From the NCBI GenBank assembly GCA_902984215.1, contig CADWAF010004802.1:1-23334 (forward strand): 23,334 bases of DNA. The letters are read 5' to 3'. The stretch comes from Willaertia magna. Taxonomy: Eukaryota > Heterolobosea > Eutetramitea > Acrasida > Naegleriidae. The position numbers and the translations under genes were made by a program. Of the stretch, positions 1-10,504 are shown one piece after another. Within the stretch, counting starts at the first letter, position 1; each line of letters starts with the position of its first letter. Under the pieces are notes generated by a model. That model searched no databases. It was not told where the DNA came from and saw only the letters and a program-made list of their open reading frames with translations.

Positions 1-70
1 AGTTTTTCATACTCTTTATTGTAGATAAGACTAATTTTCCATTACACTATTAAAACTTCCAATCTTTGAT

Positions 71-1340
71 TTACATATTTGCAATATTAAATTTAGATAG
101 ATTGGTGTTAAGTAAATTGACATTAAACATATTGTTGAAAAAACTTAAAATATTATTAAGAAAATCTTTACACATTGATTCTATTGACATATTGTTTGAT
201 TCCTTTTGAAATAAATAAGAAAAAGGAACTTTAGTTTAAAGATTATTAATTCTCTTAATAAAGTTCACTTTACGTTCTTTTAATAGAGTGAGTAGTAGTT
301 ATTTTTTTTTATTACACAATCTTTAATGGCCTCCTCCAAACTTGGTAAATTAAAAGAATTATAGTTCGTTCAATTATTATTATACTTATTAAACTTGTAA
401 CAACTTTTAAGTTGTTTATGTAATGTTTCTAAATTTTTAAATTTTTAATTATTGATAAGAGGAGAACACTTGTATATTAATGATTTACCAAATTTATTAA
501 TAAAATTGCTTAATGTTTCTATTAAGTTAGTGAAAGTTAAACATTTATCCAGTTCATTAACTAGGAATTCTGTGTTTTTAGTAATTTGTTTAAAGGTAAT
601 TTGATGGAATTAAATTTATAATTTTAAACTACTTGATTATTTAATGAAAACGTAAAACCTACTCCCTTATGTTGATGCTTAATACTAAAGTTAAAAGTAA
701 TCATTTCATTAGATTTCTAATTGGTGATAATATAGTCTGGTCTAGAGTGAGAATGAAAATAAAAACCATTATATTGCCTGAAGGAAGGGTTAATAATTGA
801 TGGTATAATATTAAATAACTGTAAAGTATTAATTTAATTACAAAATTTCTTATCTCCTTCATTTAATCTTTTAAATAACTCCACAGTAGTTCTGTTAATG
901 TTACCAACAATTATGTACCATTTATTGTGTAGAGTTGTTTATTGGATAATTTCCTTTACTTTGTTTAGTGATAATTGGAAGTGGTTATTGGTGTAATTGT
1001 GATAATCATACCAATTGATAATATTAAATACATCAAATGAATTGTGGTTTAAAATAAAGTTAAAAATTCTATCTAAAATAATTTTTTCATACTTAATGCA
1101 CTTCCAGTTTTTATTTAATTTAATTACAGTAATAATTCCAACTCCATTATCATTCTGTTGCTTAAAAGATTGTTTTTTTAATTCTTGAATTAATGTTTCA
1201 TTGGTAATGTCAATGGGGACTTTAAGTTTGATAATAGTTTTGGTTATATTAATTTGTTTTAGTTTAAATGTGTTATTAGAATTGTCTAGTATTAATTGTT
1301 TGTCATGGTTTTGAAGAAAAAGAAAGGCGCCTAGCGCCAA
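71..1340 (-). pseudogene. Decayed protein-coding gene, family unknown
   Basis: Read on the minus strand from 1340, a Lys/Asn/Ile-rich protein-like reading continues to a final stop at 73-71 if in-frame stops are ignored and two frame changes are allowed. The stops are TAA at 941-939, 836-834, 626-624, 447-445 and 238-236, TAG at 719-717 and TGA at 372-370. One frame change lies between about 660 and 600; the other is at the run of nine T at 302-310 (plus strand), a typical slippage site. Coherent pieces include KWYIIVGNINRTT just after the first stop, ITFKQITKNTEFLVNELDK around 600-545 and KVPFSYLFQKESNN around 232. No ATG opens the reading: the codon at 1340 is TTG, preceded by TAG. Longest intact stretch is 133 codons (939-1340). 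I recognise no family. Most stops could come from CAA or CAG by a C-to-T change. A spliced gene is less likely because no GT-AG pairs remove the stops. Confidence 0.6.
1326..1338. repeat. Short GC-only inverted repeat (GGCGC-CTA-GCGCC)
   Basis: Perfect 5-bp arms, GGCGC at 1326-1330 and GCGCC at 1334-1338, are separated by CTA. It stands out in very AT-rich DNA and sits exactly at the upstream edge of the decayed gene. It could be a hairpin, a remnant of an element terminus, or chance. No matching copy was noticed at the other edge near 71. Confidence 0.45.
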
Positions 1341-1460
1341 CTACAATTTCAAATATCAAAGACCTAAAAAATAGTCTACACTTGCTCATCTACAATTTTT
1401 AATAATAAACTGAACGAAATACGGAGATTAATACAATTTAATGATTAATATTATAACTAA

Positions 1461-2867
1461 ATGAATTATCAACGATTTCCTTCAATTTTAAAAACGTTAA
1501 TAATTGTTATTCTTTTATCAGTTTTAATTTTCTTTATTTTTCATATTAATCAAAGGCTTCATTCTACTGCAGAAAGGGAAACTAATGTGTTAATGGAAGA
1601 CAACGGTGATATACAATCTAATAGTGAAAATAACGATTTGAATGATGTTACTAAGAATAAATTAGAAAACATTACAGCTAAAATAAAAGTTACGAAGGAA
1701 GAACCGTATAACCAATTGAGTGAAGTTGTTTTGATTCCTACAGGTGAAACCATTTCAAGGGAAGATGCCTTGAAAATACAGCATAGTCAATGCCAAGGTA
1801 CTTCTAGCTCGTATGTGCACCCGATTGCTCCAAAAAACATTATTGAAGCCGACAAAAACTGGCCATTATTTTCGCCCTCAAAACAAGATATTGATATGGA
1901 AACAGACCTTTCTACGTGGATTATTAAAAATTCAGAGGAATGGTATGATTTTTGTTCAACGCCTTACAGTAAAGAATTAGATGAAAAGAAGATAAGAATG
2001 AATAAACTAGGATTTACAATTAATGGAAAGAAATACCCCACTTTACCTTTCCATTTACCAATATGGATACGTGCCTATAAGAGAACTACTCCATTAGATA
2101 TCTCTTTGAGGGCAATATGTAATATAGATGATATTGAAAAAACAATATTAATTGTTACCATTGACGGTGACGGTTTTAAGGATATCATTAATTTGCTTCA
2201 AAAGGTGACATGTGTGAAAATTCGTGTTTTCTTCCATCCATTTTGGCATAATATAAGGCAATTAGGAATTGAGCATATACCTCCAACCACTGCACGTACT
2301 TTGAATACTCATTACGTTTACGGAATGTACTTAGGTTTGCATATTATGAATTATCCTTATGTAATAACTATTGAAGATGATTTAGAGGCAACTGTGGATT
2401 TCTATCGTTATCATCTTAGTATGTATGAATGGATTTATAACAGAAGTGATGCTGACATTGACAGGTCGAAAGTATTTGCTATTTGCACTTTCGCCCATGG
2501 GCCAATTCATGACTGCAATTATATTACTCCTAAGTTAATGAATGAGGGTTTATGTCAAGTAAAAGACGTAGACACCTTATTAAAAGAACCATATTTTGGA
2601 AGTTGGGGTAGTGGTATTCACAAAAGTTCGTTTTGGGAGTACTGGAGTGTTTGGAAAGATAATTTGAATCGGGTATATGATGGCGTGCTGTGGGGACTAA
2701 GAAATTATGGCAGTAGATTTTGTATTACACCTTGTTCGCCAAGAGTAAGGCTGATTCCAAACCAAGGTACCCATGGAACAGCTGAGAAAAAGTGGGATAG
2801 GTTTTTGTCTTCGTTGGCAAGGTGGAATACTCCTCCGATCAAAAGAAAGTACAAATTTTTGAATTGA
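1461..2867 (+). CDS. GT13-like Golgi N-acetylglucosaminyltransferase, type II membrane protein
   Basis: A 468-residue single-exon protein. Residues 1-12 are short and cytosolic, and 13-29 form one hydrophobic segment (LIIVILLSVLIFFIFHI), giving a type II signal anchor. A polar stem runs to about residue 200. The C-terminal half looks like a GT-A glycosyltransferase of the GT13 type (MGAT1/POMGNT1): a first strand ILIVTIDGDG at about 229-238, YVITIEDDLEATVDFYRY around 300-317 with the EDD triplet (305-307) where GT13 enzymes hold the metal and UDP-GlcNAc, then YFGSWGSGIHKSSFWEYW and a late VYDGVLWGLRNYG stretch that parallels the W-D-D-W part of GT13. By family it would transfer GlcNAc to a glycan in the Golgi lumen. 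The acceptor cannot be read from sequence, and similarity outside these motifs is weak, so another GT-A family is possible. The stop is TGA. Confidence 0.62.
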   Translation: MNYQRFPSILKTLIIVILLSVLIFFIFHINQRLHSTAERETNVLMEDNGDIQSNSENNDLNDVTKNKLENITAKIKVTKEEPYNQLSEVVLIPTGETISREDALKIQHSQCQGTSSSYVHPIAPKNIIEADKNWPLFSPSKQDIDMETDLSTWIIKNSEEWYDFCSTPYSKELDEKKIRMNKLGFTINGKKYPTLPFHLPIWIRAYKRTTPLDISLRAICNIDDIEKTILIVTIDGDGFKDIINLLQKVTCVKIRVFFHPFWHNIRQLGIEHIPPTTARTLNTHYVYGMYLGLHIMNYPYVITIEDDLEATVDFYRYHLSMYEWIYNRSDADIDRSKVFAICTFAHGPIHDCNYITPKLMNEGLCQVKDVDTLLKEPYFGSWGSGIHKSSFWEYWSVWKDNLNRVYDGVLWGLRNYGSRFCITPCSPRVRLIPNQGTHGTAEKKWDRFLSSLARWNTPPIKRKYKFLN

Positions 2868-3010
2868 TTGTTAAATAAATTATAAAATTGCACTTTTTTA
2901 AACTTAATTTATCTTTAATTATAAGTTATCGAAATAATATTTGTGTAATGATTTTTAGCTATTTCATTATTTCCGATTACAAAGAATAAACATTTTTATT
3001 TTTCAAAAAA

Positions 3011-4558
3011 ATGTTTACGCTAAGGAATGCACACCCAACAACAAAAAGATTTTTTCACATTAATCTAGTAAATCAACAAGAAAGAATAGTTATAGTTGGA
3101 GGAGGAGCTGCAGGATTAATGAGTACAATATTTGTGCAAGAAACAGCTAAAAAGAAAAAGAAAGAAGTAGAAATATTGCTATTGGAAAGAAAATCACAAT
3201 GTGGAAAGAAAATTTTAATGTCAGGAGGTAGCAGATGTAATGTAATATGTCACGAGAGTAAATGGGTATTTAATCATAATGAAATAAAGAGTAAAAGTGA
3301 TACGGAGCTTGGAAAATTAGTTCAAAAAAGATATTTTACAACGAAACCAGAACCACTGGCCAAAATACTTTCTTCTTGGTCAATCAAAAGTCAAAAAGAA
3401 TTTTTTGAAAAGGATTTAAAGATTAAATTAGATCTAGAGGAAGAAACTGGAAAGTATTTTCCAATATCTAATGATGCAAAAGATGTTTTAAATTCATTAC
3501 TTAGAAAAATACAAACACATTCTATTTCATGTAATATTAAAACAAACTCAAATGTTGTTGGTTTAGAAAAAGTAAATTTAAATGAAGAGAATAAAACTCA
3601 ATGGAAAATTACTTGTGAAAATAATGATAATATTATATGCGATAAAATAATTATTGCAACTGGAGGGTTATCTGTAATTAATCAAGATGGAACAGGAATT
3701 AATCTTCTACATCAACTTGGACATAAAATTATACCTCTTTATCCTGCCTTAACCCCTTTACATTCTATTAAAGAAAATAAAGAAAAACATAAAGAACTAA
3801 GTGGTGTGACAATGCCCAAAGTAAAAATATCAGTAATGAATAAATCGGATTCAGTACTGTACCAATCTACAGAAGCCAATGGATTTTTATTTACACACAC
3901 TGGATATTCGGGACCAAGTATTTTAAATTCAAGTCACGCTACTATTCTTGGCAATGAAATGTTAAATCATAAAGAAAAACAAATAAATAATGAAGAAAAA
4001 CAAGTGAAAGCTAAAGTTGATTTAAGAAAAGATTCAATTGAACATTTATTATCTTTACCTTTAAATCAATTGGAAAGTAGTAATAGACATTTAGAAACTA
4101 TTTTACTAGTAAATTGGACACCAGATATTTCTTCACAAGAATGGAATAATATTTTAATACAATCAAAACAAGGCGGTACAAAAACAATGGTAAAGAATTT
4201 TATTCATAAAAACTCTGAACCTAATTTCCTTCCAATAAGAATCATTCAATTAATTTTACAAGAACTTGGTGATATTCCAGTGTCAAACTTAACAAAAGAA
4301 CAAAGAAATGAAATTGTAAAAAAATTAACTAAATTTGAATTGTCAATTGGAGGAAATGGTGGTTTTAAAAAAGCTGAAGTAACTGGAGGTGGTGTAGATT
4401 TAGATTGTATACATTTAAATAGTTTGGAAAGCAAAATTCATGAAAATTTATTTATTTGTGGAGAGGCCTTAGATGCATTTGGATGTATTGGAGGATTTAA
4501 CTTTGCTTTTGCTTGGATAACTGGTAGACTAGCTGGAATAGCATCAGTCAGTAAATAA
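3011..4558 (+). CDS. HI0933/BaiN-like NAD(P)/FAD-dependent oxidoreductase, probably organelle-targeted
   Basis: A 515-residue flavoprotein. Residues 26-35 (IVIVGGGAAG) are the Rossmann dinucleotide-binding motif, followed by an acidic residue at the end of strand 2 (LLLER). SGGSRCN at 71-77 is the signature of the HI0933/YhiN/BaiN family. KIIIATGGLS and the C-terminal FICGEALDAFGCIGGFNFAFAW stretch, which closes the FAD site, also match, as does EVTGGGV before it. Bacterial relatives are about 400 residues and start at the Rossmann fold. Here 25 residues precede it, with Arg/Lys and hydrophobic residues and no acidic residue before the QQER just ahead of the fold, which suggests a mitochondrial presequence (inference). 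The family holds flavoenzymes of mostly unknown substrate; BaiN was linked to bile-acid reduction. It lies 143 nt downstream of the glycosyltransferase and has no visible intron. Confidence 0.85.
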   Translation: MFTLRNAHPTTKRFFHINLVNQQERIVIVGGGAAGLMSTIFVQETAKKKKKEVEILLLERKSQCGKKILMSGGSRCNVICHESKWVFNHNEIKSKSDTELGKLVQKRYFTTKPEPLAKILSSWSIKSQKEFFEKDLKIKLDLEEETGKYFPISNDAKDVLNSLLRKIQTHSISCNIKTNSNVVGLEKVNLNEENKTQWKITCENNDNIICDKIIIATGGLSVINQDGTGINLLHQLGHKIIPLYPALTPLHSIKENKEKHKELSGVTMPKVKISVMNKSDSVLYQSTEANGFLFTHTGYSGPSILNSSHATILGNEMLNHKEKQINNEEKQVKAKVDLRKDSIEHLLSLPLNQLESSNRHLETILLVNWTPDISSQEWNNILIQSKQGGTKTMVKNFIHKNSEPNFLPIRIIQLILQELGDIPVSNLTKEQRNEIVKKLTKFELSIGGNGGFKKAEVTGGGVDLDCIHLNSLESKIHENLFICGEALDAFGCIGGFNFAFAWITGRLAGIASVSK

Positions 4559-4714
4559 TGATCCCCATATAATAATAATAATTAATTTATTGGAGTGCGA
4601 ATTGTTGATTTGATTGAGGCAAGTGTTGTTTGTCAGCCTTAAATTTTTCTTTTTAAAAAATGCCCGTGCAAAGTAAGGTTGTAAAAAACTCCATAAAAAC
4701 TCAACCAATAAAAA

Positions 4715-4936
4715 ATGTCTGAAGAAGAAGAAATTGAAATTGTCGATATTAGACACGAATTATCAAATTCCTGCAAACAATCAAGATGTAAACCAGAAGT
4801 TCAAGATTATGAAGGATGTGTTAAAAGAATTGAAGGTGATGAAACTGGAGAAAAGAATTGTATGTTATGGGCAATGGATCTTAGAACTTGTGTAGATAAC
4901 TGTGTTTCTGAAACTATTTTTGCTAGACTAAAGTAA
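4715..4936 (+). CDS. UQCRH: Cytochrome bc1 complex hinge subunit (UQCRH/QCR6)
   Basis: A 73-residue acidic protein. An N-terminal EEEEIEIVD run is followed by cysteines at 20, 25, 35, 49, 59 and 63, with spacing like the paired-helix CX-C hinge subunit of respiratory complex III. The end, CVDNCVSETIFARLK, resembles the animal HCVAHKLFNSLK ending. The subunit sits on the intermembrane-space side next to cytochrome c1 and helps cytochrome c docking. The long acidic N-terminal extension of animals is reduced to a few Glu residues, as in compact protist versions. The start is the first ATG after an AT-rich 156-nt spacer. No presequence is seen, which is normal for this subunit. It converges on the CRYZL1-like gene, whose stop lies 204 nt away. 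Confidence 0.85.
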   Translation: MSEEEEIEIVDIRHELSNSCKQSRCKPEVQDYEGCVKRIEGDETGEKNCMLWAMDLRTCVDNCVSETIFARLK

Positions 4937-5140
4937 AATCTAAAAAATTTAAATAATAATAAGAAACTTTTTTTATTTCACTATATTTTTTACTTTCTTC
5001 TGAGTTTATTGTTTAATTTTCTTTTTAGTAGACGAAGAAAATAGAGGTTACATAATTGAATTTTTCAAACATTTAATAAATGGGTTCTTCTTTTGTTTGA
5101 TATCTAAAACCTCTTTTCATCTACCATCGGAGGAAAGGCT

Positions 5141-6442
5141 TTAAATTTTTATCATGATTTTGCCAATCAAATTTGAATTTTGTTGAAGAGAAGATTCTAC
5201 CTTCTTATGCGCTTCTTGAATGGAATTTAAAGGAAAACAATGTCCAATAGGTACTTCTATTAATTCATCATTGATATCTTTCACTATTTCTTTAAGTGTA
5301 TCTATATTCAACAGTTATAAAATAGATGTTTCATTCTACTTACGTAAATAAATTCCGATAGTATGAGGATGTTGAACATAACTTTGTTCAAGAATATTAG
5401 CCAAATTAATTGACTTTCTAAACATTTGATTAAAATGTTGTTCTGTTAATTGATTATTAAAATCATAACAAACTAAAGTACCATTACTCTTTATCACATT
5501 TAAAGCTGTTGTTAATAAATTACTATTATTATTATTATTAGAAGAAATGATTGGTAGATAATCACTACAAATAAACACATCAACACCTAATCCTGAAGTT
5601 TCTTTAAAAATAGCTTTTTGAAATTGTTCCATATTTTCATATTGTCTTAAATCTAAAATAGTTAATTGATGTAAATTACTAGTATTCATACTATTACCAT
5701 TGATTATTAAAGAATTGGATAATTTTGAATTTAATTTTGATTGGATCATTCTTAAAAAATTAATTTCTTCATCTGTTGTAACTGTTGTAATAACTTGACA
5801 ATTACATTTTAAAATTGCTAATTGAAGTAAATAAGTTTGTTCCCAATGAGCTCCTTTCATTATACAAATAGTATCTCCTCTTTTAATTTGTGTTTTATTA
5901 AATAGTGTAATATAAGCACGTATTCCACTAAATATACAACTAGCACTTTTGATTAGTGACATATCTGATGGTATTTTAAGAAAATAATGAGCTTCTGAAA
6001 TACATTCATTAGAACAACCACCATTTAATTCATCTACATTATTATCTGATAAAAGAAAAGTATCATTAGATATTTCATTATTAAAAATTAAATTATTCTC
6101 TATTATTGTTTGAACAGGTAAAAATCCAATAACTAAATCTCCAATTGAAAACATTTTAGAATTTACTTTATTTCCAATATTTAATATTTGTCCACAAACT
6201 TCATATCCTGGTATTATACATTGTTGATTAAAAGAGTTGTGATTCCACAGAGGAAATATTCCTTTTCTTACTTGGTAATCTAATTTAGAGAGACCACAAT
6301 ATTTTACTTGAATTTTTATTTCAGTTTCTTTACATTCTCTTTCTATTCTTCGATCATTCGTTTTTGTAGCAACAAGTATTTGATTGTCAATCGGAAAACT
6401 ATCACCCACTTTAGAGATATAAGCAAAGTATTGTTCTTGCAT
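5141..6442 (-). CDS. Quinone oxidoreductase-like protein (CRYZL1-like, MDR superfamily), two exons
   Basis: Exon 1 is 6442-5344 and exon 2 is 5301-5141, separated by a 42-nt intron (donor GTAAGTAGAA, acceptor AATATAG). The joined frame encodes 419 residues. Without the splice the frame stops after LRK; with it, the protein gains a C-terminus (EVPIGHCFPLNSIQEAHKKV ending GKIMIKI) typical of the medium-chain dehydrogenase/reductase fold. The N-terminal GroES-like part shows VKYCGLSKLDYQVRKG and IIPGYEVCGQILNIGNKV. CIFSGIRAYITLF resembles the CRYZL1 subgroup rather than alcohol dehydrogenases. There are no structural or catalytic zinc ligands. The expected Gly-rich NADPH loop is replaced by IMKGAHWEQTYLLQL, so cofactor binding may be lost. 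Asn-rich loops make it longer than human CRYZL1 (about 349 residues). Function unknown; identification by architecture. Confidence 0.75.
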
Positions 6443-8622
6443 TTTTTACAAAAAATATTCTAACAACGAGTTTTTTAGGTCACAATAAAAAATACAAGAA
6501 TAATATTTTGCTTATATTGAGAGAATATGAAAATAATAATATAATATGTATAAAGAATTTGTAGATAATTGTTTAAATAATAGAATATTCAATATGTTTA
6601 AATTATAAAAAATAATTTAAATAAATATAAAAAATACAAAAAAATTTAAAATTATTATAAATTATCAAAATAAAATTTAAAATAAAATAAGAAATAATTT
6701 TTAAAAAAAATAGAACAATAATAATTATGAATTTTAGAAGTGAATTTTAATTATTATATTTTTTAATAGAAACCATAAATAATATTATTTTAATAATTAT
6801 TTTTTTAATTAAATATAATAAAAAATATAATCATTGCTTTATAAGATATTTGTTAATTAATTATTTTATAATTTTAATTATTTATGCTCTTAAAAATTAT
6901 ATGTATTTAATAATTATAAAATAATTTATATATTTTTAAAAATTAAATAAATATTTAAAATATTATTTATATTTTATATATTTTTTACATTATATTATAG
7001 AAAATTATTATATGATTTATATTATAAGTTTTTAAAGAATAAAATTAAAATAATATTATTAAACAATATAATAAAATAATAAAAATTAAACAAATTAATT
7101 TTATAATTTTTATATTTAAATTAAATATTTTTTGTTATAAAAAATATAATGTTAAATCTTTATTTAGTTTTAATAAATTATATTATTTTAGTTATTAAAA
7201 TAATAATAATTATAATATAATTTATATTTATATTAATAAATTAATATTTAAAGGAAATTATAATAAAAAATTAATAATTAAAAAATTTTAATTTTAGAAA
7301 TTTTATAATAATTATATAAAATTATATATAATTTTACTTTTTTTCATATAAAAATATAATATAAAAATTATATTTTAAATCTTTTAAATAATTTTAAAAT
7401 AATTTTTTTAATTTTTTTAAAATAATTTTTTAAATAATATTAGTATTTTAATGAATATTATGAATTATATTGTTAATTTATTAAAATTTAAATAAATTTA
7501 TTAATATATAGATCAATAGATTATTAAATAATATAAATAAATTATAAATAATTATAATGATAATGATAAAAAAAAATATAAATAAATGTTATATATTATT
7601 AAAATCAAAAAAAGAAACTTTAATATATTTATTTTTTAACTAAAATTAAAAATAAAAATATTAATAAATAATTTTAATTTTTATTAATAAAACAATTTAT
7701 TTTTAAATAAAAATTAAAACTTATATTTAATAAACTAAAAATTTAATTTATATAACTAAATTTTTATTAAATATTTTCATAAAAATAAAATCTAAAATTA
7801 AAAATAAAATTTTTATAAAAATAATTATTAATTTTATACTTAAACTTTTAATAAATAAATATTAAATTATAAAAAACATATAATATAAAAAACTACAAAT
7901 TAAAACATAATATTTAATTTTATTAAAATTATAATATAAATATATAATCTAAAATTTTATTTATCAATAAATATTTTATTAATACATTATTTATTTTTAT
8001 TAATTAATATTTTAATTATTTTATTATTTTTATAACCTAAAAATTAATAAATTTAAAATATCAATTAAATAAAAATAAAAAATAATAAAATTTTTTTATT
8101 AACTAATAAATATATTATTTTTTAAATATCTTTATAAAAAATAAATTTTATTATAAAATCTTTTTTTATCTATATATATTATTATATTATTGATTTTTTT
8201 ATTTAATTTAAATTTATAATTATTTTTTTTATTTATAAATATTTATTAATAATTTTTTTTATTTTATTATTTTTATAAATATTTTATTAATTTATAATTT
8301 ATTTTTTATATATAAAACAAATATTTATCCATAAAAAACTATTATTTTTAATATTAAAACATAAATATTCTAAATAATATAAATTAATAAAATAAATTAT
8401 TACTAAATAAAAATTTAAATTTTTTAACAAAATTAAGTAAATTAATATTTTAATTTTTTTAATTTATTTAAATATTTTTATATTAATTTACTAAAAGTGA
8501 CTATTTTTATTTATAATTTTTATTTTTTAAAATTTTAATTTTTAATGACATTTCTAAATTGTGAAAAAAACAAGAAATAACTTTGCAAAATCTTAATTTC
8601 TATTTCTAAATTTAAGTTTTTA
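6443..8622. other. Gene-free, extremely AT-rich block
   Basis: No ORF of useful length occurs on either strand over about 2.1 kb. The 600 bases 6901-7500 contain 23 G or C by my count, under 4 percent, well below the flanking genes. The sequence is made of irregular runs of A, T, AT and ATT with no tandem unit visible by eye. It lies upstream of the CRYZL1-like gene and downstream of the calpain gene, so one edge (about 6443-6530) must hold the promoter of the former. A centromere-like or origin-like role, or a plain intergenic spacer, are all possible. Confidence 0.85.
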
Positions 8623-10504
8623 TTATTTGTAAAACTGGTCAACTCTCCCTCCAAATTCAAATTGATATGTAGTCATAAAGTTGCTTCTTTTTTTCATTGA
8701 ATTGTTGGTGTTTCCTCCATTAATATTAGATGTATTTGTCATTGGACCCTTAAATGTCTGTTTGCTTGTTTCATTTGAAGTGGTTCTTGGTTCTCTTGCA
8801 CTTGGAGGAATATCAGTCAATAATGGCTGTCCAAGACTATCTCTATCAAGATTTTCAATATCAAACTCACAGTCGCTATAAATTTCAAAATGAAATGCTC
8901 CTTTTCTATTTGGATGTAAGGTACAAGGAGTAATTACGTATGGTCCTTGTTCTAATTCCAATTCAATACTGTTGTATCTACCGTAAACAGGATATTGTAG
9001 CAAGGCTGTAGGAGAGTTATCTGCAGGTAATATTTTGTAATTGCTGTCTAACCCTTTATAAATAGCAAATCCAATACCAGATCTGTAGTATTGGGCATCG
9101 ACGTCTTGTGAAATGTAAGGTCTGAATAACATTAAGAAATATCTTCCAGTCTTTTTGGCCAACAATTTAAAGTGGGGATTTCTTGCAAATCCCATATTGG
9201 TTAAGGCACCACCTGCTGTTTGATCATCCCAATGTCCCTCAAGTTTTTTTCTATTCCAACTTACACCAGGAAATGATATTTTTTCAATATAGATTGGGCT
9301 AAGCTTAGAAGAATTGGTTTTAGTCAAAATACTGTCGTTCAAAAATCTACAACAAGTAATTTTATCAAAGTAAGTGGTGAAATCTTGAAATCCCATCCAG
9401 AAAATACCATCATCTTTTGTCTCTTGGCCTAATTCTTTACGATACTGGAATGTCCAGTTTCTTGAGCTATCAGACCATGCGCCTTTCCATTCAAAACTAA
9501 TTCATTGTTGTTGTAAATTGAAATAATGTTAAAACTTACCATCCCCAAGGATTTCTTAATTTAATTAATTTATACTTTTTGTCACTAGTTTCTTTTACAT
9601 CTAAAATTGCATAAGCCTATTTAAAATTAAGCATAATATTATAATTCCCTACTTACATGACCAGCAACAATGCCTTTGGCTTCATCTTGTTGTTCTCCTC
9701 TAGAAGATGAAATAGAAGATCCCATCAATACATTCTCTTTGTTATATAAAACAAGTTTATCCCAAAGTCTATCCTTTCTCCATGGAGTTTTTCCAGGGTG
9801 TTGAGACCAATTATTTACATACAACCTTTCTGGTCTACCTATATATTTAAATTTAGTTTAAAAAAAATAAAATATGAAAATAAACAATATTGAAAAATTA
9901 CCTCCAGTTAACATTACAACGCCTTCCTCTAAATATCCTCCGTCTAGAGCTTCATAGGTTCCTAATAATTTTGCAACAGCTTTCTCTAAAATAACAACCC
10001 AAATTTCATTCTTTAATGTATTGTGACCGAATACAGGCAACCCGTCCTTTCCACAAGGGATTCTATCATCTATTGTAATATTTCTCCATTGATGTTCTGG
10101 TACCAATTAGTTGAAAATCCTTACTTCTAACTTCTACTTACCATAATACAATCTAACAACGTATCTTCCTTCATCTTCATCTATTTCAACAAAAAGTTTT
10201 TGCAAAACATCTGGTAATGAGGCTACAACAGATAAGGCACTTAATTTTCGTAATCCATTAGTTCAATACTATCATTGAAAGTCATTATTACCTACCTCAA
10301 CAACCAACAATCTCCTAAGTTACCTTGACTAACATCTCCCGGTGCGGTGCTATCCACAAATAATTGAGGATTTTTCACCCATTGTTTAGGACGCTTCCAG
10401 GAAACAACAGCACTCACCCATTCAGGCTCCTTATAATCAGGTTCAAAACATAAAGCAGATTTATCTGCAGGAAAAACGTCATCTACAAATACCATTTTTT
10501 TCAA
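8623..10504 (-). CDS. Calpain-family cysteine protease (CysPc plus C2-like domain), six exons
   Basis: Exons on the minus strand are 10504-10296, 10239-10142, 10096-9902, 9838-9657, 9616-9540 and 9496-8623. Introns are 56, 45, 63, 40 and 43 nt, all GT-AG. The spliced length is 1635 nt, or 544 residues. The catalytic triad is complete: Cys66 in QGNLGDCWLLSAL, His228 in VAGHAYAI (split by an intron right after the His) and Asn250 in LIKLRNPWG. Then come FEWKGAWSDSS and GIFWMGFQDFTTYFDKI, the end of the protease core. The last ~200 residues hold a C2-like domain (GRYFLMLFRPYISQD to GAFHFEIYSDCEFDI) and a Ser/Thr/Asn-rich tail. There is no EF-hand domain and almost no N-terminal extension, so this is a minimal non-classical calpain. 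By family it is a Ca2+-regulated cytosolic protease. MVF at codon 4 is an alternative start. Confidence 0.93.

Noticed and set aside
71..941. Alternative genetic code with TAA/TAG as Gln
   Set aside because: Well-supported genes here (E2, Pet127, kinesin, calpain) end at TAA right where their families end, so TAA is a working stop.
5043..5114. Inverted repeat AGAGGTT (5043-5049) / AACCTCT (5108-5114) between convergent genes
   Set aside because: Only 7-bp arms with a 58-nt loop; expected by chance at this length, so not called a terminator.
6443..8622. Mitochondrial DNA insertion
   Set aside because: No recognisable mitochondrial coding or rRNA sequence is present; only the low G+C is shared.
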